Below the pieces are notes generated by a model, which saw only the letters and a list, made by a program, of their open reading frames with translations, had not been told where the DNA came from and made no database searches. Below are positions 47,072 through 55,440 of a DNA stretch of 64,000 nucleotides, one piece after another (the stretch's first letter is position 1; each line of letters opens with the position of its first letter). The stretch lies in assembly GCF_001426265.1 (NCBI RefSeq), contig NZ_LMDG01000001.1, positions 558,115 through 622,114 on the forward strand, read 5' to 3'. This stretch comes from Rhizobium sp. Root1220 (GTDB lineage Bacteria > Pseudomonadota > Alphaproteobacteria > Rhizobiales > Rhizobiaceae). The position numbers were made by a program, and so were the translations under genes.

Positions 47072-47593
47072 TCAGGCGGCGATCCGCTTGTAGAAAAAGG
47101 TGGATGCGCAGAAGCCACCTTCCGGCCACAGGGCGTAATCCGGGATCACGCCGACACGCTGCCATCCGAAGCGCGGATAGATCGCCTCGGCATCGCTTCC
47201 TGTCGCCGTATCGAGCACGAGGAGAGTCTTGCCCAGTCTCCCCGCCTCACGCTCGGCGGCATCCATCAGCAAGCGGGCTAGACCCTTGCCACGGGCGGAG
47301 CGGTGAACCAGCAGCTTCTTGAGATCGGCACGGTGCGGCTGATTGGGCATCTGGGCAGCGCCGACCTGCACGGTACCGATCGCCTTACCCGCCAGTTCGG
47401 CGACGAAAAGCAGCGTCGCGCCCATCGCGACGCTTTCCGCAACACCCCGCCAGTAAGGCTCCGCGCTCGCCGTGTCGTAAGGCTGCATGAAGCCGACGGA
47501 AGCGCCGCCATTGACGCAATCGGCCAGAACCTCGCAGAGGTCGGGAATAGCTGCCCGCGCTGAGGCTGCGTCGAGAAGGCGGATGGCGATCAT
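47072..47593 (-). CDS. GNAT family N-acetyltransferase
   Basis: 173 residues from the ATG at 47593 (AGGAGA upstream). The acetyl-CoA site is KKLLVHRSARGKGLARLLMD (about 102-121), with LLVLDTATGSDAEAIYPRFG after it. Its acceptor is unknown. It starts 19 bp after the XRE-cupin gene, so the two form an operon in which the regulator may respond to the acetyltransferase substrate. Confidence 0.9.
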   Translation of the reverse strand: MIAIRLLDAASARAAIPDLCEVLADCVNGGASVGFMQPYDTASAEPYWRGVAESVAMGATLLFVAELAGKAIGTVQVGAAQMPNQPHRADLKKLLVHRSARGKGLARLLMDAAEREAGRLGKTLLVLDTATGSDAEAIYPRFGWQRVGVIPDYALWPEGGFCASTFFYKRIAA

Positions 47594-47612
47594 GGGTCTC
47601 TCCTGAAATGAA

Positions 47613-48176
47613 CTAGCGGCGCCGGTCGAGCACGACACAGTAGCGGGCGGGCGTATTGCCGGGATTGTGGAAGACGTGACCTTCGGCAACGGGCATGAAC
47701 AGACAATCACCAGGCAGGAGACGATGAACCGTCTCGCCAGTCGTCATCTCCAGTTCGCCGTGGAAGAGCCAGATATGCTGGGTCATGCCGCTGCTTGCCG
47801 CATGCGGCGGGAAGCCGACGCGAGCGCCGGCGGGGAACTCGACATCGACGATGTCGACGTCGGACCCCGTTCCGGGCGGCGATACGGAACGGCGCATGTA
47901 GTCCGTTTCGGGATCGCGCCAGACCTGCTGTTCCTGCCGGCGGGAGAGCGGGGAGGCCTTGCCGTCATCGGCGAAGAAGGAGGAAAGCGACAGGCCGAGC
48001 GCGGCGCAAACCCGCGCAAGCAATGAGGCCGTCGGGCTTGCCTCTCCACGTTCGATTCGGGAGATCATTGCCCGGCTCACGCCGGAGGCGTTGGCAAGAT
48101 CATCCAGCGTCAGGCTTTTCTCCATCCGTATCTTGCGGATGCGTATGCCGATCGCCTTTTCGAGTTCTTTTTCCAT
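47613..48176 (-). CDS. XRE-family regulator with C-terminal cupin domain
   Basis: 187 residues from the ATG at 48176 (a second ATG directly before it). The HTH domain is at about 10-65 ([40 protein letters not shown]) and the cupin domain at about 115-185 ([38 protein letters not shown]). Such proteins bind a small ligand in the cupin and regulate adjacent genes. Divergent from lepA; the spacer contains CTACTATAATAG, an inverted-repeat-like AT-rich promoter element. Confidence 0.9.
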   Translation of the reverse strand: MEKELEKAIGIRIRKIRMEKSLTLDDLANASGVSRAMISRIERGEASPTASLLARVCAALGLSLSSFFADDGKASPLSRRQEQQVWRDPETDYMRRSVSPPGTGSDVDIVDVEFPAGARVGFPPHAASSGMTQHIWLFHGELEMTTGETVHRLLPGDCLFMPVAEGHVFHNPGNTPARYCVVLDRRR

Positions 48177-48317
48177 CATACGATCTACTATAATAGAAAT
48201 GCATTGATCGATAGTGGAATCAAGGCAAATCTTTCGGATTCGAGCGACCCGACCTATCGTAAACGAAACCCTGCTTTTCCACTTTGCGACAAGGGGATGC
48301 GCTGCTATATGGCGCCC

Positions 48318-50144
48318 ATGAGCACCAATCCGAACCGCACGCCCCTTGACCATATCCGCAACTTTTCCATCGTCGCGCATATCGACCACGGAAAATCGAC
48401 GCTTGCCGACCGGCTAATCCAGACGACCGGCGGCCTTGCCGAACGCGACATGTCGGAGCAGGTGCTTGACAGCATGGATATCGAGCGCGAGCGCGGCATC
48501 ACCATCAAGGCGCAGACCGTTCGTCTGCACTACAAGGCCAACAATGGCGAGACCTATATCCTCAACCTGATCGACACACCCGGCCACGTCGACTTCGCCT
48601 ACGAAGTCTCCCGTTCGCTGTCGGCCTGCGAGGGGTCGCTGCTTGTGGTCGACGCCTCACAGGGCGTCGAGGCGCAGACGCTCGCCAACGTCTATCAGGC
48701 GATCGACAACAACCACGAGATCGTCACGGTTCTCAACAAGATCGACCTGCCGGCGGCAGAGCCGGACCGGATCCGCGAGCAGATCGAGGAAGTGATCGGC
48801 ATCGACGCCTCTCAGGCTGTGCTGATCTCCGCCAAGACGGGCCTCGGCATTCCTGACGTTCTGGAAGCGATCGTTCACCAGTTACCGGCGCCCAAAAGCC
48901 CGGCCGGCGAAACCGGACCGCTGAAGGCGCTTCTCGTCGACAGCTGGTACGACACCTACCTCGGTGTTATGGTTCTCGTACGCATCATCGACGGCGTGCT
49001 GGCCAAGGGCCAGACCATCCGCATGATGGGCACCGACGCCAAGTATCAGGTCGAGCGCGTTGGCGTGCTGACGCCGAAGATGCTGGCGGTCGATAGCCTC
49101 GGCCCGGGCGAGATCGGTTTCTTCACCGGCTCGATCAAAGAAGTTGCGGATACTCGCGTCGGCGACACAATTACTGAAGACAAGAAGCCGACGGCGCAGG
49201 CGCTTCCGGGCTTCAAGCCCGCCCAGCCGGTGGTGTTCTGTGGCCTCTTCCCGGTCGATGCGGCCGACTTCGAGGATCTGCGCGCGGCGATGGGCAAGCT
49301 ACGCCTCAATGACGCCTCCTTCTCCTTCGAAATGGAATCGTCTGCCGCACTCGGTTTCGGTTTCCGATGCGGCTTCCTCGGCCTGCTGCATCTGGAAATC
49401 ATCCAGGAGCGTCTCGAACGCGAATTCGACCTCGACCTGATCGCGACGGCCCCCTCGGTCGTCTACAAGCTGACGATGACCGACGGCACCGAGCGCGAGC
49501 TGCACAATCCCGCCGACATGCCAGACCCTGTCCGCATCAGCGAGATCCACGAGCCCTGGATCAAGGCGACCATCCTGACGCCCGACGATTATCTCGGCGG
49601 CATTCTCAAGCTCTGTCAGGACCGCCGCGGCATCCAGACCGAACTTACCTATGTCGGCAAGCGCGCCATGCTCACCTACGAGCTGCCGCTCAACGAAGTG
49701 GTCTTCGATTTCTACGACCGCCTGAAGTCGATCTCCAAGGGTTACGCCTCTTTCGACTATCATCTCGACGGCTATCGCGAGGGCAATCTCGTCAAGATGA
49801 CGATCATGGTCAACGGTGAGCCGGTGGATGCGCTGTCGATGCTTGTCCACCGTTCGGCGGCCGAAAAGCGTGGCCGCGACATGTGCGAAAAGCTGAAGGA
49901 CCTGATCCCGAGGCACATGTTCAAGATTCCGATCCAGGCGGCGATCGGTGGAAATGTCATCGCCCGCGAAACCATCTCGGCGATGCGCAAGGACGTGACA
50001 GCGAAGTGCTACGGCGGCGACGCCAGCCGCAAGCGCAAGCTGCTCGATAAGCAGAAGGCTGGCAAGAAACGGATGCGCCAGTTCGGCAAGGTCGAGATTC
50101 CGCAGGAAGCGTTCATCGCAGCGCTGAAGATGAGCGACGAGTAG
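48318..50144 (+). CDS. lepA: Elongation factor 4
   Basis: 608 residues from the ATG at 48318; an ATG at 48309 is also possible. GTPase motifs are [38 protein letters not shown] and [14 protein letters not shown]. The LepA-specific C-terminal domain follows with [20 protein letters not shown] and [21 protein letters not shown]4 back-translocates or remodels stalled ribosomes and is associated with the membrane. Divergent from the XRE-cupin regulator. Confidence 0.97.
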   Translation: MSTNPNRTPLDHIRNFSIVAHIDHGKSTLADRLIQTTGGLAERDMSEQVLDSMDIERERGITIKAQTVRLHYKANNGETYILNLIDTPGHVDFAYEVSRSLSACEGSLLVVDASQGVEAQTLANVYQAIDNNHEIVTVLNKIDLPAAEPDRIREQIEEVIGIDASQAVLISAKTGLGIPDVLEAIVHQLPAPKSPAGETGPLKALLVDSWYDTYLGVMVLVRIIDGVLAKGQTIRMMGTDAKYQVERVGVLTPKMLAVDSLGPGEIGFFTGSIKEVADTRVGDTITEDKKPTAQALPGFKPAQPVVFCGLFPVDAADFEDLRAAMGKLRLNDASFSFEMESSAALGFGFRCGFLGLLHLEIIQERLEREFDLDLIATAPSVVYKLTMTDGTERELHNPADMPDPVRISEIHEPWIKATILTPDDYLGGILKLCQDRRGIQTELTYVGKRAMLTYELPLNEVVFDFYDRLKSISKGYASFDYHLDGYREGNLVKMTIMVNGEPVDALSMLVHRSAAEKRGRDMCEKLKDLIPRHMFKIPIQAAIGGNVIARETISAMRKDVTAKCYGGDASRKRKLLDKQKAGKKRMRQFGKVEIPQEAFIAALKMSDE

Positions 50145-50197
50145 AGCATCATTTCAATCCGGCCGGCAGGCGATGCATGGCCGGACACCGCCCTGCC

Positions 50198-50653
50198 TTA
50201 GCTGCAGGCCATGTACTCCTTCACCAGTCCTTCGTAAGCCTCCATCTCGGGCAGCGCCTCGTAGCTGCGGATCGCGCCCGTTTCGGCGAAGGGCAGCTTT
50301 TCGCGCGTCCAGGTCTCGATGAATGGCCGGAACCAGCGCGGATCGTCCAGCATCGTCGGACGCAAATTGACAAACCAGTCCATCCCTTCCGACCGCGTGA
50401 ACATCCAGGTCATGCAGTGGCCGCAAAAATAGTGGTGCGCCTCAACACCGTGCAGACCGCCGACCACTGGCTGCCCCTCGGTGATCTCGAAGCCGTCCGC
50501 TGGAATGGCGACACTCAACGAGTAAGCGCTGGATGACATTCTCTGGCATCCGGTGCAATGGCAGGCCATGGTCAATAGCGGCTTGGCACTGACCTTCAAC
50601 CGCACGCGGCCGCATCGGCAGCCGCCTTCCCAAGGCACGTCTACTTCTGTCAT
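50198..50653 (-). CDS. GFA/CENP-V family zinc-binding protein
   Basis: 151 residues with GGGAGG before the ATG. Cysteine pairs typical of GFA proteins are visible: GGCRCGRVRL (13-22), ACHCTGCQRMSSSAYS (about 31-45) and YFCGHCMTW (about 84-92). They bind zinc; members include the glutathione-dependent formaldehyde-activating enzyme, but this gene is not near formaldehyde genes and the substrate is open. Convergent with lepA. Confidence 0.88.
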   Translation of the reverse strand: MTEVDVPWEGGCRCGRVRLKVSAKPLLTMACHCTGCQRMSSSAYSLSVAIPADGFEITEGQPVVGGLHGVEAHHYFCGHCMTWMFTRSEGMDWFVNLRPTMLDDPRWFRPFIETWTREKLPFAETGAIRSYEALPEMEAYEGLVKEYMACS

Positions 50654-50746
50654 CGTGGCCTCCCTTTCGTCATGCTCAATCTAGTGGCGGGCAGTGCGGC
50701 GTCAAATCAGCCGGCTTCCAACTGCAGATAAGCCGACAGCGGCATT

Positions 50747-51277
50747 TTACAGCATTGGAAAGTTACGATCCCGCTCCGACATCTGCGCAACAGGTAGCGG
50801 CCAGGCGATCGCGACCCTGGGATCGAGCGCGTTGACCCCGCCTTCGGCGCCGGGCGCGTAAGGCTTATCGTGCAGATAGATCAATTCGCAGTTCTCCGTC
50901 AGCGTCTGGAAACCATGGGCAAAGCCCGGCGGGATCATCATCGACCGGGCATTCTCGGCGGAAAGAACCTCACCATGCCACTTGAGATAGGTTGACGACT
51001 GCGGCCTGAGATCGACCGCGACGTCGAAGACGGCGCCCGCGAGACATGAGACGAACTTCGCTTCGTCATGCGGCGCGCGCTGGAAATGCATGCCGCGAAT
51101 CACCCCCTTTGCCTGTGTCATCGTGTGATTGATCTGCGCGATACCGCCAATGCCGAAGTCGGCAAGCTCTTCGCCGCAGAAGAACCGCGAGAAGAAGCCG
51201 CGCTCGTCACCGAGGCGCTGGCGTTCGATGACGACGAGGTCAATCAGGGCAGTGGGGATGCGAGTGAAGCGGGACAT
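50747..51277 (-). CDS. dTDP-4-dehydrorhamnose 3,5-epimerase family protein (RfbC/RmlC type)
   Basis: 176 residues, cupin fold: RGFFSRFFCGEELADFG, KGVIRGMHFQRAPHDEAKFV with the catalytic His, MIPPGFAHGFQTL, and YAPGAEGGVNALDPRVAIAW. RmlC-type enzymes epimerise C3 and/or C5 of 4-keto-6-deoxy sugars. rmlA, rmlB and rmlD are absent, and the gene is divergent from a CDP-sugar cluster. It therefore probably acts on a CDP-4-keto-6-deoxyhexose rather than the dTDP sugar (inference). Confidence 0.88.
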   Translation of the reverse strand: MSRFTRIPTALIDLVVIERQRLGDERGFFSRFFCGEELADFGIGGIAQINHTMTQAKGVIRGMHFQRAPHDEAKFVSCLAGAVFDVAVDLRPQSSTYLKWHGEVLSAENARSMMIPPGFAHGFQTLTENCELIYLHDKPYAPGAEGGVNALDPRVAIAWPLPVAQMSERDRNFPML

Positions 51278-51399
51278 GGGTTTCTCTGCTACGTGGACTC
51301 TTTGTTACCGCAAAGCGATCTCAGCGGCGCCGCGTCGCCACTTGACCCGATTCGGAAATTAGGCTCAAGAGTTGCCATTCTACCTTGACCGGGGTCGTG

Positions 51400-52521
51400 A
51401 TGAAGCAGCGCATTCTCTACACCAAACCATCCATAACCGAACACGAGATAGGCTATGTTGCGGACGCCGTGGCGAACGGCTGGGGAGATCGCTGCTACGA
51501 ATATATCAACAGGTTCGAGGCAGCGTTTGCCGCGCACCTGAATGTCAAGCATGCGATCGCGACGTCCAGCTGTACCGGAGCGCTGCACATGGGGCTTGCC
51601 GCTCTCGGTATTGGCCCAGGCGACGAGGTGATCCTGGCTGACACGAACTGGATCGCTTCGGCCGCTCCGATCGTGCATCTGGGTGCTAAACCTGTATTCG
51701 TCGACGTTCTTCCCGATAGCTGGTGTATCGATCCAAAGAAGGCCGATGCGGCGATCACCCCGCGGACAAAAGCTATTCTGGCCGTTCACATCTACGGCAA
51801 TCTTTGCGACATGGACGCTCTTCTTGAAATCGGCGAGCGCCATGGCGTGCACGTCGTGGAAGACTCCGCAGAAGCGCTTGGATCGGTTTGGCATGGAAAG
51901 CGCGCCGGCTCCATGGGTGCCTTCGGAGCTTTCTCGTTTCACGGAACGAAAACCATCACCACCGGAGAAGGAGGGATGTTCGTCACGAACGATCCGGGCG
52001 TCTACAACAGGGTTCTGACACTTTCGAACCACGGGCGTGCTCGTGGGCAAACAAAGCAATTCTGGCCTGACGAAGTCGGCTTCAAATACAAGATCTCGAA
52101 CTTGCAGGCCGCGATCGGCCTGGCGCAAGTGGAGCGGATCGACGAGCTGACCGAACGAAAAAGGCAGATCTTCTACACCTACCGTGACGCGTTCCGGCAT
52201 ATCAGTTCATTGTCGATGAACCCTGAGCCCGAGGGAACAGAGAACGGCTTCTGGATGCCGACGCTGATGTTTGCGCCCGAGACTGGCATCACCAGAGAGA
52301 GGCTTCAAGCTGCGTTCCTGGCCGAGAACATTGATGCGCGCGTGTTCTTCTGGCCGCTGAGCTCATTGCCATCCTTCGCCGACGCACCGGAAAACTCCGT
52401 CGCCTACGACTTGCCGGGACGAGCGATCAATCTGCCGAGCTATCATGACATAACCGACGACGAGCAGCGCCGCGTTATTGATGTCGTGAAGGACATCTGC
52501 GGCCAGATTGCCGCGAGCTGA
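51400..52521 (+). CDS. DegT/DnrJ/EryC1/StrS sugar aminotransferase
   Basis: 373 residues from the ATG at 51400. The PLP lysine is Lys184 in FSFHGTKTITTGEGGM, Asp155 in HVVEDSAEALGS binds the PLP nitrogen, and ATSSCTGALHMGLAAL is the substrate/phosphate-binding part. The Lys makes it an aminotransferase, not a dehydratase of the RfbH kind, where His replaces it. Closest in pattern to perosamine synthase-like enzymes that aminate C4. First gene of the plus-strand CDP-sugar cluster. Confidence 0.92.
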   Translation: MKQRILYTKPSITEHEIGYVADAVANGWGDRCYEYINRFEAAFAAHLNVKHAIATSSCTGALHMGLAALGIGPGDEVILADTNWIASAAPIVHLGAKPVFVDVLPDSWCIDPKKADAAITPRTKAILAVHIYGNLCDMDALLEIGERHGVHVVEDSAEALGSVWHGKRAGSMGAFGAFSFHGTKTITTGEGGMFVTNDPGVYNRVLTLSNHGRARGQTKQFWPDEVGFKYKISNLQAAIGLAQVERIDELTERKRQIFYTYRDAFRHISSLSMNPEPEGTENGFWMPTLMFAPETGITRERLQAAFLAENIDARVFFWPLSSLPSFADAPENSVAYDLPGRAINLPSYHDITDDEQRRVIDVVKDICGQIAAS

Positions 52522-52537
52522 GATGGAGATGGGAGAG

Positions 52538-53185
52538 ATGGAAAGCATATACCTGCTTGGTGCGGCGAGTCCTGAGACCATCCGCATGGTGCAGGCCGTG
52601 CAGGCATCGTCTCCGGTCAGCTTTCCGGGCTTGCTCGATAACGACAAGCGTAAACATGGGACGCTGTTTTTCGGCATGCCCGTGCTCGGCGGATACGAAG
52701 TCATTCCGGGACTTGCTGGTCCCCGGGTTGGCTTTGTCAGCCTCGTGAGCGGCAGCACACAGGCGCGGGAGGAGACTGGTCGCGGGATCGAGGCAGCCGG
52801 TGGCCAGCTCGTCAACCTTATTCACCCTACAGTCGACACCAACATGGTTGCGCTCGGGCGAGGTATCTATATCCAACAGGGCGTTCAACTCGGCGCACAA
52901 GTCGAACTCGGCGATAACTCGAGCATCCATATCGGCGCCGTCGTAAATCACGAATGCCGCCTCGGTCGATCGGTCTTTGTCGCGCCGTCTGCGTGTATTG
53001 CCGGCTGTTGCGAGATAGGCGACGGCGTGTTTGTCGGCGTCAATGCGACGATCCTGCCTCGCCTGAGGATTGGCAACTGGGCGACCATCGGCGCCGGCGC
53101 CGTGGTAACCAAGAATGTGCCTGACCACGCTGTCGTCGTCGGCAATCCCGCCAGGATCGTGAAATTCAACGAGCGAGCTGATTGA
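52538..53185 (+). CDS. PglD/NeuD-like sugar N-acyltransferase (left-handed beta helix)
   Basis: 215 residues from the ATG at 52538 (GGAG at 52525); upstream ATGs at 52523 and 52529 are alternatives. A PglD_N-type Rossmann domain (about 1-85: GAASPETIRMVQAVQ, GMPVLGGYEVI) is followed by hexapeptide repeats with the catalytic His138 (IGAVVNHECRLG) and TIGAGAVVTKNVPDHAVVVG. Such enzymes acylate an amino group on a nucleotide sugar. It follows the aminotransferase by 16 bp, as PglD follows PglE, so acylation of the new amino group is likely (inference). Confidence 0.88.
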   Translation: MESIYLLGAASPETIRMVQAVQASSPVSFPGLLDNDKRKHGTLFFGMPVLGGYEVIPGLAGPRVGFVSLVSGSTQAREETGRGIEAAGGQLVNLIHPTVDTNMVALGRGIYIQQGVQLGAQVELGDNSSIHIGAVVNHECRLGRSVFVAPSACIAGCCEIGDGVFVGVNATILPRLRIGNWATIGAGAVVTKNVPDHAVVVGNPARIVKFNERAD

Positions 53186-53204
53186 ACGCTGCGCATTGAT
53201 TGCG

Positions 53205-53264
53205 GGGCCTGAATCCAGCAGATTCCTCTGTTGAGCCCGGTGGCATTGGGCTAAGATCAGGCCC
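53205..53264. repeat. Nested inverted repeats (cruciform-like element)
   Basis: Outer arms GGGCCTGA and TCAGGCCC (8 bp, 53205-53212 and 53257-53264) enclose two inner hairpins: AATC-CAGCA-GATT (53212-53224) and AGCCC-N9-GGGCT (53234-53252). The cloverleaf-like plan resembles short palindromic intergenic elements of rhizobial genomes. It lies directly after the acyltransferase gene. Confidence 0.5.
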
Positions 53265-53351
53265 GCGCAAGATACTTGCGGCCATTGTGGGAAGCCCACT
53301 TTTTCGCAGAATCAACGTTGCAACACGGCAATCATCACATCGAGGCATAGC

Positions 53352-53594
53352 ATGAGCAACTTTGAGGAAGAGGTCCCGGATCGCGGCGCTGCGATCCGAC
53401 CATGCTCTCAACCTCAGCGCATCGGACTTTCTTCGAAAGTATGTCGATCCTACAACTGCTTCCGGATGGACCACCCGATGATTCAAAATCCGCAGGATAT
53501 GGTCGCGATTTCAAGCAATTGGACTTCGCTGCGTTTCCTCCAAAGTCGGTCCAACCTGAGAAACCGCGCACTGATCGAAAGCACGTTACCATGA
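53352..53594 (+). CDS. Possible 80-codon ORF before rfbF (doubtful)
   Basis: An ORF of 80 codons with GAGG six bases upstream of its ATG. It ends in TGA overlapping the rfbF start by ATGA, the usual sign of coupled genes. The sequence (MSNFEEEVPDRG...) matches no family I know and has an odd composition. It lies in the 405-base gap 53186-53590, which otherwise contains only the nested repeat at 53205-53264 and perhaps a promoter. Treat as uncertain. Confidence 0.25.
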   Translation: MSNFEEEVPDRGAAIRPCSQPQRIGLSSKVCRSYNCFRMDHPMIQNPQDMVAISSNWTSLRFLQSRSNLRNRALIESTLP

Positions 53595-54358
53595 AGATCG
53601 TCATTCTTGCCGGGGGATACGGCACCCGTATTTCCGAAGAAAGCCATCTGCGGCCCAAGCCGATGATCGAGATCGGTGGCCGGCCGATTTTGTGGCACAT
53701 AATGAAAATCTACAGCCATTTCGGCTTCAACGATTTCGTCATCTGCCTCGGCTACCGCGGATATATGATCAAGGAGTATTTTGCGAACTACGTTCTTCAC
53801 TCCGCCGACGTCACCTTCGACATGGCGACGGGCGAGACGACTTATCATGCGACGAAAGCCGAACCCTGGCGTGTGACACTCGTTGAAACGGGCCAGGACT
53901 CGATGACAGGCGGGCGGTTGAAGCGCGTGGCGGACTATCTCGGCGACAACTTCTGCCTGACCTATGGCGACGGTGTGGCCAACGTAGATATCCGGGCGCT
54001 TACGGACTTCCATCTCAGCCACGGCCGCGACGCAACTGTCACCAGCGTGGTTCCGCCGGGACGCTATGGCGCGTTGCTGATGGACGGCGGGCGGGTGCGA
54101 AGCTTTACGGAAAAACCAGCGGGCGACAACGGGCGCATCAATGGCGGCTTCTTCGTCCTCAACCGCTCGGTTCTGGATCGCATTGACGGCGACAGCATGC
54201 CATTCGAGGGCGCTCCGCTTGAAGGGCTCGCCCGAGACGGCCAACTGATCGCGTTTGCGCATGACGGCTTCTGGCGGCCGATGGATACGCTACGCGACAA
54301 GAATCAGCTTGAAGAACTCTGGCAGAGTGGCGACGCGCCGTGGAAAGTCTGGTCGTGA
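53591..54358 (+). CDS. rfbF: Glucose-1-phosphate cytidylyltransferase
   Basis: 255 residues. The nucleotidyltransferase N-terminus is KIVILAGGYGTRISEESHLR, followed by PKPMIEIGGRPILWHIMKI, YHATKAEPWRVTLVETG, and GDGVANVDIRALTDFHL. The EES...RPKPMI segment is specific for CTP-using enzymes (RfbF/DdhA). It makes CDP-glucose. It overlaps the next gene by 4 bp (GTGA), and the product feeds the dehydratase directly. Confidence 0.95.
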   Translation: MKIVILAGGYGTRISEESHLRPKPMIEIGGRPILWHIMKIYSHFGFNDFVICLGYRGYMIKEYFANYVLHSADVTFDMATGETTYHATKAEPWRVTLVETGQDSMTGGRLKRVADYLGDNFCLTYGDGVANVDIRALTDFHLSHGRDATVTSVVPPGRYGALLMDGGRVRSFTEKPAGDNGRINGGFFVLNRSVLDRIDGDSMPFEGAPLEGLARDGQLIAFAHDGFWRPMDTLRDKNQLEELWQSGDAPWKVWS

Positions 54359-55440
54359 GCCGCTTGCCGGATCCACGTTTCTGGGCCGGCAAGCGTGTCT
54401 TCCTGACGGGCCACACGGGGTTCAAGGGAACATGGGCGCGGATCTGGCTGTCGAAGCTCGGTGCGCGGGTGACCGGCTACGCGCTGGCACCCGCCACTAC
54501 GCCTTCGCTGCATGCCCTTGCAGGCTCTTGGGGGCTTGAGGCCGAGACGATTGCCGATATCCGCGACGGCACCCGACTGGGGGCGGCGCTGCAGGACTGC
54601 AATCCCGACATTATCCTCCATATGGCCGCCCAACCGCTGGTGCGGCGAAGCTATGCCGAACCCGACGAGACATTTGACGTCAACGTGATGGGGACGGTAC
54701 GGCTGCTGGAAGCGTCACGGTCGATCGAGGCGCTCAAGGCCGTGCTCGTGGTGACGACCGACAAGGTCTACAGCAATGACGAGAGCGGGCGGCATTTCGT
54801 CGAAACCGATCGGCTGGGCGGGCACGATCCCTATTCCGGTTCGAAAGCCGCGGCGGAGATCGCGACCGCGACGTACCGCGACTCATTCTTTCGGCAGAAG
54901 GGCGTGCATGTCGGCACCGCGCGGGGCGGCAACGTCCTCGGAGGCGGCGATTTTTCCGAGGATCGCCTGGTACCGGATATCGTTCGCGCGGCGATCGCGG
55001 GCGAAATTCTTGATATCCGCAGCCCGCTCGCTACACGTCCATGGCAGCATGTGCTGGATTGCCTGAATGGTTACTTCCTTTTCAGCGAGGCGCTTTTCGC
55101 CGCAAAACCGTCGGCCGAGGCCTTGAATTTCGGCCCTTCGCCAGCGGAAGCGCAAATTGCGGTTGGTGCGGTCGCCTCCGCTGTTCAGGTGGCGATGGGA
55201 CTGGGCGAGACGTGGCGCGACACCTCTTCAGCAGACAAACCGCGCGAGATGCAGACGCTCGGACTCGACCCCGCGGAGGCCAACCGGTCTCTCGCCTGGC
55301 GGGCCTGTCTCAGCCAGGCAGAAGCGATCGACTTGACAGCGCGCTGGTACGATCAATGGCGTCGGGGCGGTGATGCGCTCGCGCTAGTCACCAGCCAGAT
55401 TGATGATTTTGTGAAAGGCTCCCAACGACATGTCTCATGA
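54355..55440 (+). CDS. rfbG: CDP-glucose 4,6-dehydratase
   Basis: 361 residues from the GTG at 54355, chosen because it overlaps the rfbF stop by 4 bp and gives the usual length. The SDR motifs are VFLTGHTGFKGTWARIWL (about 15-32), TTDKVYS (134-140) and Tyr160-x3-Lys164 (DPYSGSKAAAE). It converts CDP-glucose to CDP-4-keto-6-deoxy-D-glucose. RGGNVLGGGDFSEDRLVPD and LNPA-type C-terminal segments also match RfbG/DdhB. It overlaps the methyltransferase gene by 11 bp. Confidence 0.95.
   Translation: MSRLPDPRFWAGKRVFLTGHTGFKGTWARIWLSKLGARVTGYALAPATTPSLHALAGSWGLEAETIADIRDGTRLGAALQDCNPDIILHMAAQPLVRRSYAEPDETFDVNVMGTVRLLEASRSIEALKAVLVVTTDKVYSNDESGRHFVETDRLGGHDPYSGSKAAAEIATATYRDSFFRQKGVHVGTARGGNVLGGGDFSEDRLVPDIVRAAIAGEILDIRSPLATRPWQHVLDCLNGYFLFSEALFAAKPSAEALNFGPSPAEAQIAVGAVASAVQVAMGLGETWRDTSSADKPREMQTLGLDPAEANRSLAWRACLSQAEAIDLTARWYDQWRRGGDALALVTSQIDDFVKGSQRHVS

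Noticed and set aside
50158..50185. Hairpin TCCGGCC...GGCCGGA between lepA and the GFA gene
   Set aside because: The stem is short, the loop is 14 bases and there is no U-run, so I do not call it a terminator.
50747..51277. Part of a dTDP-rhamnose pathway
   Set aside because: rmlA, rmlB and rmlD are absent here and the neighbouring genes use CDP-glucose.
51400..52521. RfbH/DdhC-type 3-dehydratase
   Set aside because: The PLP lysine is present and the iron-sulfur cysteines are not, so it is an aminotransferase.
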